Source: Parapedobacter koreensis
GTDB taxonomy: Bacteria; Bacteroidota; Bacteroidia; Sphingobacteriales; Sphingobacteriaceae
Length of the DNA stretch: 64,000 bases
Assembly: GCF_900109365.1 (NCBI RefSeq)
Contig: NZ_FNZR01000003.1
Span: forward strand, 248,001 to 312,000
Reading direction: 5' to 3'
Numbering within the stretch: position 1 is the stretch's first letter; every line of letters starts with the position of its first letter. Under the pieces are notes generated by a model, which saw nothing but the letters and a program-made list of their open reading frames with translations, ran no database searches and had not been told where the DNA came from. Shown here in pieces: positions 43,052 to 50,731 of the stretch. The position numbers and the translations under genes were made by a program.

Positions 43052-43819
43052 ATGGAGAAAACAGCAAGCAAGATAGCACTGGTAACCGGGGGTAGCCGGG
43101 GCTTAGGTAAAGACATGGCACTGAAACTGGCCGCAAAAGGAATCGGCGTCATATTGACATACAACAGCAACCAAGCGGAAGCCGAAAAGGTGGTGGCAGC
43201 GATAAAGGCTGCCGGGCAGCACGCAGCCGCCTTCCAATTGGATACCCGGAATAGGCAGTCGTTTGGGCCCTTTATCCAACAAGTGACAGAACACCTCCAA
43301 GCGGAGACCGGCAGCCCGAATTTTGATTTTCTGATTAACAATGCCGGGACGGCACTCCACGCCGACTTTGCGGAAACAACCGAAGAGGAAGTGGATGCGA
43401 TCGTCGACATCCATTTTAAGGGCGTGTTTTTCCTGACGCAAAAGGCGTTGACTTACCTGAATGACGGCGGACGGATCATCAACATTTCCTCCGGCCTCGC
43501 CCGTTTTTCGTTTAATGGCTCATCAGCATATGGTGCGATGAAAGGGGCCATTGAGGTGCTTACACGCTACTTGGCCAAAGAATTGGGCCCCCGTGGCATC
43601 GCGGCCAACGTGGTGGCACCGGGCGCTATTGAAACGGATTTCAGTGGTGGCGTAGTGCGCGACAACAAGGAACTGAACACGCAGATCGCCAGCCTGACGG
43701 CATTGGGCCGCGTGGGATTGCCCGATGATATTGGGGGCGTGGTGGCTTTCCTCTGCACTGACGAGGCCCGGTGGATCAATGCTCAGCGTATTGAAGTGTC
43801 GGGTGGGATGAGTCTTTAG
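43052..43819 (+). CDS. SDR family oxidoreductase (FabG-like)
   Basis: 255 residues from the ATG at 43052. Visible: TGGSRGLG (12-19), NNAG (96-99), Ser146/147 and YGAMK (Tyr160, Lys164), then APGAIETDF and a terminal RIEVSGGMSL. It resembles SDRs often named 3-oxoacyl-ACP reductase-like, but its setting next to an AraC regulator argues for an accessory role. CATCTTTG, one base off the -7 consensus, lies upstream. The TPP riboswitch promoter begins 12 bases after its stop. Confidence 0.92.
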   Translation: MEKTASKIALVTGGSRGLGKDMALKLAAKGIGVILTYNSNQAEAEKVVAAIKAAGQHAAAFQLDTRNRQSFGPFIQQVTEHLQAETGSPNFDFLINNAGTALHADFAETTEEEVDAIVDIHFKGVFFLTQKALTYLNDGGRIINISSGLARFSFNGSSAYGAMKGAIEVLTRYLAKELGPRGIAANVVAPGAIETDFSGGVVRDNKELNTQIASLTALGRVGLPDDIGGVVAFLCTDEARWINAQRIEVSGGMSL

Positions 43820-43830
43820 CAAGTTTTTCG

Positions 43831-43838
43831 TACCTTTG
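43831..43838 (+). promoter_or_regulatory. -7 box for the thi operon
   Basis: TACCTTTG, full consensus, directly upstream of the TPP riboswitch. Confidence 0.65.
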
Positions 43839-43847
43839 ACATTGGCT

Positions 43848-43920
43848 TTAGGGGTATTCTGAAAAGAATTGAGAGAGACCCTTCGAACCTGATCCGGCTG
43901 ATACCGGCGTAGGGAAAAGC
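43848..43920 (+). ncRNA. TPP riboswitch (thi element)
   Basis: Core of the thiamin pyrophosphate aptamer: a P3-like hairpin ATTCT-GAAA-AGAAT, then GAGAGAGACCCTTCGAACCTGATC, the pyrimidine-sensing core, then CCGG-CTGATA-CCGG and the closing CGTAGGGA. GTAGGGAAAAGC (43909-43920) can also pair with GCTTTATCCCTAC (43935-43947) just before thiM, which gives a plausible on/off switch. It should shut the operon when TPP is plentiful. Confidence 0.93.
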
Positions 43921-43968
43921 AGACCAAAGGAATCGCTTTATCCCTACTTTATTAAAGAAGAATGCAAT

Positions 43969-44769
43969 ATGGAAAAGCGACTTTGGAATCATGTGCTGAC
44001 GGTGCGACAGCAATCCCCCCTTGTACAGAACATCACGAATTTTGTAGTCATGAACAATAGCGCCAACGCCTTATTGGCCGTGGGTGCATCGCCCATCATG
44101 GCACATGCGGAGGGCGAATTGGCGGATATGGCGAGGATTTGCCAGTCGTTGGTCATCAACATCGGTACACTTGACGACTATTGGTTTGAGTCGATGTTGC
44201 AGGCGTCAGCCACTGCCCAGCGCTCCGGCAAACCCTGGGTGCTGGATCCCGTTGGCGTGGGAGCTACGTTGTATCGCGACAATGCCATCAGCCAGTTGCT
44301 GGCTTTACAGCCGACGGTGGTGCGGGGCAATGCTTCCGAAATCATGGCCCTGGCCAAGGCCAATAACAAGGCTACCAAAGGAGTGGACAGTACTGCTGCA
44401 AGTGATGAAGCCCTGGATGCCGCCAGGTTTATCCGGTATCGGTACGGTAGTGTGGTGTGCATCTCCGGCGAGGTGGATATCGTGGTGGGCGAGGGCCGTC
44501 CCATTTATATCCGCAACGGCGACCCGCTAATGACTAGGGTCACTGGCTTGGGGTGTTCGGCCACCGCCATTATCGGTGCCTTCGTTGCCGTGGTGGAGGA
44601 TGTCGTGGAAGCGGTGAGTGCGGCCATGGCGCTGTTGGGCATTAGTGGTGAGCTGGCGGCTGCCGAGAGTGCCGGACCGGGCAGCTTGCAAGCCAATCTG
44701 CTGGATAAACTGTATAACATCACGGAAGAGGAATTTGCCATGCGGATTCGGGTTTCACATGAAGGCTAG
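43969..44769 (+). CDS. thiM: Hydroxyethylthiazole kinase
   Basis: 266 residues, ribokinase-like fold. It phosphorylates salvaged hydroxyethylthiazole for thiamin synthesis. Visible: SPLVQNITNFVVMNNSANALLAVGASPIM at the start, the family hallmark of the substrate site, WVLDPVGVGA in the middle and the anion-hole region VTGLGCSATAIIGAF. It is the first gene of the riboswitch operon and overlaps thiE by 11 bases. Confidence 0.95.
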   Translation: MEKRLWNHVLTVRQQSPLVQNITNFVVMNNSANALLAVGASPIMAHAEGELADMARICQSLVINIGTLDDYWFESMLQASATAQRSGKPWVLDPVGVGATLYRDNAISQLLALQPTVVRGNASEIMALAKANNKATKGVDSTAASDEALDAARFIRYRYGSVVCISGEVDIVVGEGRPIYIRNGDPLMTRVTGLGCSATAIIGAFVAVVEDVVEAVSAAMALLGISGELAAAESAGPGSLQANLLDKLYNITEEEFAMRIRVSHEG

Positions 44770-45400
44770 CCGTCCATTCCCGTATCACCTGTATCTGGTG
44801 ATATCTGAGGCCGACTGCCGCGGCAGGGATCCGCTGTGGGTGGCCGAAGAGGCCATTCTTGGGGGTGTGGATATCATCCAACTGCGGGAAAAGCACGTAG
44901 CTACCGACGTGTTTCTGGATAAGGCGGCGCAACTGAAACAAGTTACGGATAGGCATCGGGTGCCTTTGATTATCAACGACAGCCTGACAGTGGCGATGGC
45001 GGTAGGAGCGTTTGGCATCCATGTAGGCCAGCAGGACACCCCGCCCAGCGAAGTCCGCAGGGTTTGGCCGGATTGCCAATTGCTGGGCTATTCCATCGAG
45101 CAGCAGGAGCAACTGCAAAGTCGTGAAACCGCAGCGGCAGATTGCCTTGGCGTCAGCCCCATCTTTAGTACGGCTACGAAGACCGACACCGTGACGGAAT
45201 GGGGAATCGCGGGTATTCGTCAACTCCGCGGGCTGACGGACAAACCCCTGATTGCCATTGGCCGGATGAACGCCGGAAATGCCAGGGAAGCTATCCGGGC
45301 GGGTGCCGATTGCATCGCCGTGGTCTCAGCGATCTGTGCGGCCGATAGCCCACGGAAGGCTGCCAATGAATTGAAAAACGTAATCAATAATGCCTTATGA
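44759..45400 (+). CDS. thiE: Thiamine phosphate synthase
   Basis: 213 residues from the ATG at 44759; the longer open frame upstream lies inside thiM and is rejected. TIM barrel that joins HMP-pyrophosphate and thiazole phosphate into thiamin phosphate. Visible: GGVDIIQLREK, the substrate motif, GIHVGQQDTPP, GVSPIFSTATK, the phosphate-loop region, and the C-terminal AVVSAICAADSP. It overlaps thiM by 11 bases and thiD by 4 (ATGA), so translation is coupled. Confidence 0.95.
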   Translation: MKASRPFPYHLYLVISEADCRGRDPLWVAEEAILGGVDIIQLREKHVATDVFLDKAAQLKQVTDRHRVPLIINDSLTVAMAVGAFGIHVGQQDTPPSEVRRVWPDCQLLGYSIEQQEQLQSRETAAADCLGVSPIFSTATKTDTVTEWGIAGIRQLRGLTDKPLIAIGRMNAGNAREAIRAGADCIAVVSAICAADSPRKAANELKNVINNAL

Positions 45401-46236
45401 GTACAAAGAAATACCGCTATCCTTCAGTGCTGACTATTGCCGGATTCGACGGTAGTGGCGGCGCTGGTATTCAGGCGGATATCAAAACCATCTCGGCGCT
45501 GGGATGCTATGCCACCTCGGCGCTGACCGCACTGCCCGTACAGAATACGCAAGGGGTACGGGCCATCTATCCGATTCCGTATCAAGCGGTACAGGAGCAG
45601 CTTGAAACCATCCTTGATGATATTTTTCCGGAGGCCATCAAAATCGGTATGGTGCATACCGGCGAACTGGTGGATACCATCGTCGATACGCTGGCCAGCT
45701 ATCCGCGCGCCCCGGTGGTGTTCGACCCCGTGATGGTAGCCACCAGCGGCGACAAACTCATCGAAGATAAGACTATTACAACGATTGTGGAGCGGTTGTT
45801 TCCCATCGCGGCTGTTTTGACCCCCAATATGGACGAGGCAGCTATCCTGGCCGAAATGCCAGTACACACGTTGGACGACATGTACATCGCTGGAGCGAAA
45901 ATCCGCAAACTGGGTTGCCGTTCGGTATTGCTTAAAGGTGGACACTTGGATGCACAGCGCCTCACCTCATTGTATTTCGATGCACAGGGGGCAGTCCACG
46001 AATTTAGCTTTGACAAATTTGAGACCAACAATACCCATGGGTCGGGTTGTACGTTGTCTTCGGCAATTGCCAGCTATATCGCTCTGGGGAAGAATTTGTT
46101 GGAAGCTGTACATAAAGGGCAGGAGTACGTGCATCAAGCCATCCTACACGGCAGTGATGTGCAGGTAGGCAAAGGCAACGGCCCATTAAACCATTTTTTC
46201 AATCCACAGCAACTCACGAAATATGACCTGGTCTGA
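45397..46236 (+). CDS. thiD: Hydroxymethylpyrimidine/phosphomethylpyrimidine kinase
   Basis: 279 residues, ribokinase fold. It phosphorylates HMP and HMP-P for thiamin synthesis. Visible: TIAGFDGSGGAGIQADIKT at the start, VFDPVMVATSGDKL, and the C-terminal anion hole NTHGSGCTLSSAIAS. It overlaps thiE by 4 bases and tenA by 14. Normal length for ThiD. Confidence 0.95.
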   Translation: MSTKKYRYPSVLTIAGFDGSGGAGIQADIKTISALGCYATSALTALPVQNTQGVRAIYPIPYQAVQEQLETILDDIFPEAIKIGMVHTGELVDTIVDTLASYPRAPVVFDPVMVATSGDKLIEDKTITTIVERLFPIAAVLTPNMDEAAILAEMPVHTLDDMYIAGAKIRKLGCRSVLLKGGHLDAQRLTSLYFDAQGAVHEFSFDKFETNNTHGSGCTLSSAIASYIALGKNLLEAVHKGQEYVHQAILHGSDVQVGKGNGPLNHFFNPQQLTKYDLV

Positions 46237-46870
46237 ACACGCCTGGGCGACAATTGAGCCGATTTACCACGCTATCATTGCCATGCCCTTCATCGCCGAA
46301 TTGCAGGAAGGCACGCTGCCCATCGAGAAATTCCAATTCTATATGGCGCAGGACTCCGGCTACCTGGAACACTTTGGCCGGGCACTGGCGCTTATCGGTG
46401 CGCGAGCCCAGGACACGGATGATGCATTGACGTTTATGCGCTTTGGCGAAGGGGCCATTGTGGTGGAAAATGCGCTGCATGAGTCGTATTTCCGGGATTT
46501 CGGCGTGACCGAACGTGGCGTGCTTGAACCCACCTGCCACCACTATGTGCATTTCCTGAAAAGTACTGCTGCATTGGATCCCGTGGAAGTGGCCATGGCT
46601 GCGGTGCTGCCCTGTTTCTGGATTTATAAGGAAGTGGGCGACCATATCTATGCACATCAACGTGCCAGCAAAAATCCTTATCGGCGATGGATAGATACGT
46701 ATGCCGGGGAAGACTTTGCGACATCCGTAAGGCAGGCCATCGGCATTTGCGACAAGGTAGCTGCCTCCACTACGGATGAAATGCGGGCACGGATGGGCGA
46801 AGCCTTCATCACGGCCAGCCGACTGGAATACCAGTTTTGGGACAGTGCGTATCGCTTGGTCAGGTGGTAA
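46223..46870 (+). CDS. tenA: Aminopyrimidine aminohydrolase (thiaminase II)
   Basis: 215 residues, all-helical TenA fold. It hydrolyses aminomethyl-HMP to HMP, recycling degraded thiamin. Catalytic residues are visible: Cys131 in LPCFWIY, Asp44 in MAQDSGYL and Glu202 in LEYQFW. It overlaps thiD by 14 bases and is the last gene of the operon, which thus covers salvage and joining but lacks de novo genes (thiC, thiG). Confidence 0.94.
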   Translation: MTWSEHAWATIEPIYHAIIAMPFIAELQEGTLPIEKFQFYMAQDSGYLEHFGRALALIGARAQDTDDALTFMRFGEGAIVVENALHESYFRDFGVTERGVLEPTCHHYVHFLKSTAALDPVEVAMAAVLPCFWIYKEVGDHIYAHQRASKNPYRRWIDTYAGEDFATSVRQAIGICDKVAASTTDEMRARMGEAFITASRLEYQFWDSAYRLVRW

Positions 46871-46903
46871 GCCATCTTACCCTTTTTTCTGCTTTTCTCC
46901 TGC

Positions 46904-47029
46904 CTTTCTTTTGCCGTAATGCGGGCTGGATACGGGTAGTATGCGGGCCGTATCTGACATTTTCCCGGATACGTCTCGGATCGAACCCGCATCGTATACG
47001 CATTACGGTAGAAGCAAGGTAAAAGAAAG
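46904..47029. repeat. Nested inverted repeats downstream of the thi operon
   Basis: CCGTAATGCG (46914-46923) pairs with CGCATTACGG (46999-47008), and CTTTCTTTT (46904-46912) pairs with AAAAGAAAG (47021-47029). The right arm carries about 10 extra bases. Inside, ATGCGGG copies (46920 and near 46931) face CCCGCAT (near 46986), with further GGATACG/CGTATC motifs. It could be a structured RNA, an operator cluster or a decayed element; it fills the 285-base gap between tenA and the next gene. Confidence 0.5.
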
Positions 47030-47121
47030 TTGGGAATTAATGGGGACAGAAACGCGGATTGTGTCCCATTCCACCCTTATGATTGTCGCAACCTGCCACG
47101 GTATCGCTTAAGGATAACTGG

Positions 47122-47129
47122 TAAATTTG
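47122..47129 (+). promoter_or_regulatory. -7 box for the DinB gene
   Basis: TAAATTTG, full consensus, 26 bases before the ATG at 47156. Confidence 0.6.
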
Positions 47130-47155
47130 CTGATGTACAGTTAAAGTAAACCGCT

Positions 47156-47671
47156 ATGCAAGACAGTTTATCACGCGCGCTGGAAAATGCCTTTGACGAA
47201 TTGCTGGTTGCCTTATCTTCGCTTGACCAGGAGGAGCTGAATACCGTACCTTTCAAGGGAAGTTGGACAGCCGGACAGGTGGGCGATCACCTGCACCGGT
47301 CTTACGACGTGGTGGAGTGCCTCACGGGTCGCACGGAGACGACGCAACGCGATCCCGGGGCATACATCGCTCCATTAAGTGAACAGTTCCTGAATTTCGA
47401 GATCAAAATGCAATCGCCGGATTTTATCCTGCCGACAGATGAACCTGTTGAAAAAGAACAACTGCTGAACGGTCTTAAGCGGCGAACATCAGCTATTCTT
47501 GATTTTGCAGTAAGCGGTGCGGACATGACGTTGACCTGCCTTGATTTTGAATTGCCCACATTAGGTACGCTTACCCGCAACGAGTGGCTTAATTTTGTGC
47601 TGGTACATACGATGCGGCATAATTACCAATTGGCCAATATCATGCACCGATTGGATAACACGCTGCCATAG
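47156..47671 (+). CDS. DinB family protein
   Basis: 171 residues, four-helix bundle. DinB-like proteins often act as metal-dependent thiol transferases. The metal triad is visible as His46 in GQVGDHLHRS and two His in LVHTMRHNYQL near the C-terminus; W in KGSWTAG starts the second helix. The function is not known. Monocistronic with its own promoter. Confidence 0.88.
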   Translation: MQDSLSRALENAFDELLVALSSLDQEELNTVPFKGSWTAGQVGDHLHRSYDVVECLTGRTETTQRDPGAYIAPLSEQFLNFEIKMQSPDFILPTDEPVEKEQLLNGLKRRTSAILDFAVSGADMTLTCLDFELPTLGTLTRNEWLNFVLVHTMRHNYQLANIMHRLDNTLP

Positions 47672-47690
47672 GGTTGTCACCGGTATGTTG

Positions 47691-47698
47691 TAACTTTG
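47691..47698 (+). promoter_or_regulatory. -7 box for the DUF6157 gene
   Basis: TAACTTTG, full consensus, 27 bases before the ATG at 47726. Confidence 0.6.
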
Positions 47699-47725
47699 CA
47701 GCTACATATCAGTTATTGTTAGCTA

Positions 47726-48139
47726 ATGGACGTACATACCACCAATTACCAAAATACCCTTATCGCCGTGGCAGACGACTGCCCGGTAGCGAGGGGAGAA
47801 GTTCCGCCAATGAAAGGTGACAAAAAGACCGTGGCCAATATCGCATTTGACATGGTAGCCCACCATCCTTACCGGTATACCTCGGACGATGTGTTATTTC
47901 AGGCCTACGCGGAGCGGCATGATCTGACCGCCGGTGAACTGGACGAAGCCCGAAAAGCATTTTTCTCCAAGGGACAGCCTTGCCTGCGGGCATCGCCACT
48001 CACAAAACGCTATGGGTGGGGCGTACATAGTGATGAACAGGGAAAGGTCGCCTTATACGGCCGTGAAACCCCCGAGTACGATCGGCTTCTCCAAGATGAA
48101 AATATCAAAGTGGTGAAGGCCATGAAATCCAGCCGGTAG
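47726..48139 (+). CDS. DUF6157 family protein
   Basis: 137 residues, small cytosolic protein of unknown role. The family pattern as I recall it is visible: HTTNYQNTLIAVADDCPVARGEVPP, TVANIAFDMVAHHPYRYTSDDVLF and the strongly conserved AFFSKGQPCLRASPLTKRYGWGVH. These are found in many Bacteroidetes and Firmicutes. No catalytic residue is known; the conserved Cys and His would be candidates. Confidence 0.8.
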   Translation: MDVHTTNYQNTLIAVADDCPVARGEVPPMKGDKKTVANIAFDMVAHHPYRYTSDDVLFQAYAERHDLTAGELDEARKAFFSKGQPCLRASPLTKRYGWGVHSDEQGKVALYGRETPEYDRLLQDENIKVVKAMKSSR

Positions 48140-48211
48140 CCGATGCTGACCATGTCGTCTCTCAGCGGCAGCGGAGCGATCGATAAAGTTGCATATAAAA
48201 GCAACTTTATC

Positions 48212-48219
48212 TAAGTTTG
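48212..48219 (+). promoter_or_regulatory. -7 box for the M61 peptidase gene
   Basis: TAAGTTTG, full consensus, ending 5 bases before the ATG at 48225, so the mRNA is almost leaderless. This fixes the start at 48225. Confidence 0.6.
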
Positions 48220-48224
48220 GCGCC

Positions 48225-49787
48225 ATGTATAAAATAAAGAACGCACTTCTTCTCCTATGTGCATTGGTGGCTTCCATACAGGTGCTATGGGCACAACGCT
48301 ACCAATATACGGTTGACCTGACTAATCTTCAGGATGATAAATTCAAGGTGACGCTCCTTGCGCCACAGGTTTCGGAAAAAACGGTCGTCTTTGCACTACC
48401 CAAAATTATTCCCGGTACGTATGCCGTCAGCGATTATGGCGCTTTTACTTCCAATGTGATAGCCGAGGATAGCAAAGGTAGGCGCTTGCCGGTAAAACAG
48501 TTGAACACCAACCAATGGGAAATCGGCAATGCGAAGAAACTTTACCGCATTACGTATGAGGTGGAAGATATCTTCGATACCGATAAGGAACACAAGATCT
48601 ATCCGATGGCAGCCACTAACATCGAAGAAAAAAATGTGGTGGTACATACGCCCGGGATTTTCGGTTATGTGGAAGGCCAAAACAAACTGCCCATCGAATT
48701 GACATTTGAAAAGCCCGCTGATTTCTACGGGTCGTCGGCCAAATTGCCGGTGGAAAGCACGGCTACGCGTGATGTTTTCCATATGGAAAGCCTGGACGAT
48801 CTCTACGATACACCCATCATGTACGGCGTGCCGGACACCACGACCGTGAAGGTGGGCAACTGTGAAGTGTTGGTTTCGGTATATTCACCGAATAAGACCA
48901 TTACATCCGGTGAAATCGCGGATTGGCTAAACGGGTTGTTGCAAGGCGCCCGTAAATACCTCGGCGGCAAGCTGCCAGCCGACAGGTATGCATTTCTGTA
49001 TTATTTCAAAGACATGCAAATCCAGCAGTCGTTCCAGCTGGGAATGGCTGGAGCGTTGGAACACACTACCTCATCGTTTTATTACATTCCGGAACTGCCG
49101 GCCAATGTACTGAAAAGCATGTTGGTGGACGTATCGTCACATGAGTTCTTCCATATCATTACGCCATTGACCATCGCGTCAAGGGAGGTTAAGGAATTCA
49201 ACTACGATACCCCGGTACTGTCCAAACACTTGTGGCTGTATGAAGGCACCACCGAATATACGGCCCACCATGTGCAGGTACAGAGCGGCATCAACACTGC
49301 CGAACAGTTTCTGGACAAACTTGCCGAGAAAATCGTCGACTCCCGGGAGCACTACAACGATACCTTGTCATTCACCCAATTGAGTAAATACGCGGCTTCC
49401 ACATATGCCGATCAGTATGGGAATGTGTATCAGAAAGGCGCACTGATTGGAGCCTGCCTCGATATCTACCTGCTCCATTTATCGGAAGGTGGATACGGAT
49501 TGAAAAACCTGACACATGACCTCGGTATCCGCTATGGCAAGGATAGTTTTTTTGAGGATGATGAACTTTTTGATGAAATCGCCCGGCTGAGCTATCCGGA
49601 AGCTAAGGAATTTCTCCTGAAGTATACGCAGGGAAATACATCGATACCGTATGAGGATTTTTTCGGTTTGGTGGGCGTTCGTTACCAGCCCGGCGAAGCC
49701 AAGAAACTGGTGATTGATGAAAACGCCAGTCCACAAGAGGAACAACTGCGGACGATATGGTTGACAGGCACAGCGCCTTGTAATTAA
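48225..49787 (+). CDS. M61 family metallopeptidase (glycyl aminopeptidase type)
   Basis: 520 residues from the ATG at 48225, with a signal peptide (MYKIKNALLLLCALVASIQ, then VLWAQ) for export. The N-terminal beta domain is followed by the zinc site HEFFH (306-310) with Glu340 in WLYEGTTEY as third ligand. M61 peptidases remove N-terminal Gly or Ala. Relatives usually have about 600 residues with a C-terminal PDZ domain; this one ends after a VRYQPGEAKK segment and seems to lack PDZ. Confidence 0.9.
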   Translation: MYKIKNALLLLCALVASIQVLWAQRYQYTVDLTNLQDDKFKVTLLAPQVSEKTVVFALPKIIPGTYAVSDYGAFTSNVIAEDSKGRRLPVKQLNTNQWEIGNAKKLYRITYEVEDIFDTDKEHKIYPMAATNIEEKNVVVHTPGIFGYVEGQNKLPIELTFEKPADFYGSSAKLPVESTATRDVFHMESLDDLYDTPIMYGVPDTTTVKVGNCEVLVSVYSPNKTITSGEIADWLNGLLQGARKYLGGKLPADRYAFLYYFKDMQIQQSFQLGMAGALEHTTSSFYYIPELPANVLKSMLVDVSSHEFFHIITPLTIASREVKEFNYDTPVLSKHLWLYEGTTEYTAHHVQVQSGINTAEQFLDKLAEKIVDSREHYNDTLSFTQLSKYAASTYADQYGNVYQKGALIGACLDIYLLHLSEGGYGLKNLTHDLGIRYGKDSFFEDDELFDEIARLSYPEAKEFLLKYTQGNTSIPYEDFFGLVGVRYQPGEAKKLVIDENASPQEEQLRTIWLTGTAPCN

Positions 49788-49817
49788 GAGCTGTACCTGT
49801 TGTGCACTACACTACTG

Positions 49818-49843
49818 CGCCCTGCATGTCGGGGCGTTTTTTT
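49818..49843 (+). terminator. Terminator between convergent genes
   Basis: CGCCC (49818-49822) pairs with GGGCG (49832-49836), followed by a run of seven T. Confidence 0.75.
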
Positions 49844-49845
49844 GC

Positions 49846-50670
49846 TCAGTGCAAGTGTTGTTCAAAAAAAGCTTTCATATCATTCCACGAAGCCGTGTCG
49901 GCCTCAGCGTTGTAAGCAATGGGAAGGTTGAATTTTTTGCCGGTCTCGGTGGCTTCCGGATTGGTGAAGGCATGCGTAGCACCGGGGTATTCCTTGAATA
50001 CGTAGTCGGCGCCGATACTGTCCAGCTCTGCCTTGAATGCCGTCACATCACTTTCAGGAACATTGGCATCCTCGGCGCCGTGGCAGATGAGGATAGGCGT
50101 AGTGAGCAATGTTTTATCGGCAGGTACGCCTTTAAGCCCACCGTGAAAACTCACCGCGGCTTGCAGTTGGTCGCCCAATTTGACCGCGTTGAGCACCATG
50201 GATCCCCCGAAACAATAACCAATGGCAGCAATACGGGTGGTATCCACCCCGGGAAGCGATTTGAGTTGGGCCAGTGCGGCGTCAAAGCGCTGCTTAGCAG
50301 CCTGTGGGTCTTGGTAATTCGGGCCTGCCAACGCCATGGCTTCCTCCGGATTGCCGGCGGTTCGGCCCTGGCCATACATGTCTACGGCAAACGCTACGTA
50401 GCCCAGTTCAGCCAGCTCGTTTGTTCGACGCTTGGTATAGTCATCCAGTCCCCACCATTCATGGACGACCAGTACGGCAGGTTTTTTAGCGGTATCCGCA
50501 GGATAGGCCGCGTATCCAATGGCGGTATCACCAACGGCTTGGTAGGTAACGGATTGGGTTGTGATGGAATCAGTAAACGCTGTTGACTCCGAGGAACTTT
50601 GCTCTGTTGCGCCGCCGCATCCCATGGCGAGCAGCGCTGCTGAAATTAAGGTTGTTGTAATTGTTCTCAT
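49846..50670 (-). CDS. Dienelactone hydrolase family lipoprotein
   Basis: 274 residues. Lipoprotein signal with lipobox LLAMGC (Cys18), so the enzyme is exported and lipid-anchored. Alpha/beta hydrolase of the DLH family with the full triad: Cys153 in GYCFGG, Asp201 in GAEDANVP and His233 in GATHAF. It probably hydrolyses lactones or esters; the true substrate is unknown. Convergent with the M61 gene. Confidence 0.92.
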   Translation of the reverse strand: MRTITTTLISAALLAMGCGGATEQSSSESTAFTDSITTQSVTYQAVGDTAIGYAAYPADTAKKPAVLVVHEWWGLDDYTKRRTNELAELGYVAFAVDMYGQGRTAGNPEEAMALAGPNYQDPQAAKQRFDAALAQLKSLPGVDTTRIAAIGYCFGGSMVLNAVKLGDQLQAAVSFHGGLKGVPADKTLLTTPILICHGAEDANVPESDVTAFKAELDSIGADYVFKEYPGATHAFTNPEATETGKKFNLPIAYNAEADTASWNDMKAFFEQHLH

Positions 50671-50731
50671 CGATTGAATTTTAGTATTGCAAAAATAGAA
50701 ACAATTTTGATCTATGTGGTTTTGGAAAAAA

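Noticed and set aside
44618-44758. Upstream extension of thiE into thiM
   Set aside because: The 47 extra residues are Arg, Cys and Trp-rich out-of-frame thiM sequence; ThiE begins at the ATG at 44759.
45424-45945. 173-codon minus-strand frame within thiD
   Set aside because: It is antisense to a clear ThiD gene in a coupled operon, and no motif was seen.
49849-50586. 245-codon plus-strand frame over the dienelactone hydrolase gene
   Set aside because: The opposite strand has a complete lipobox and catalytic triad; this frame shows no domain.
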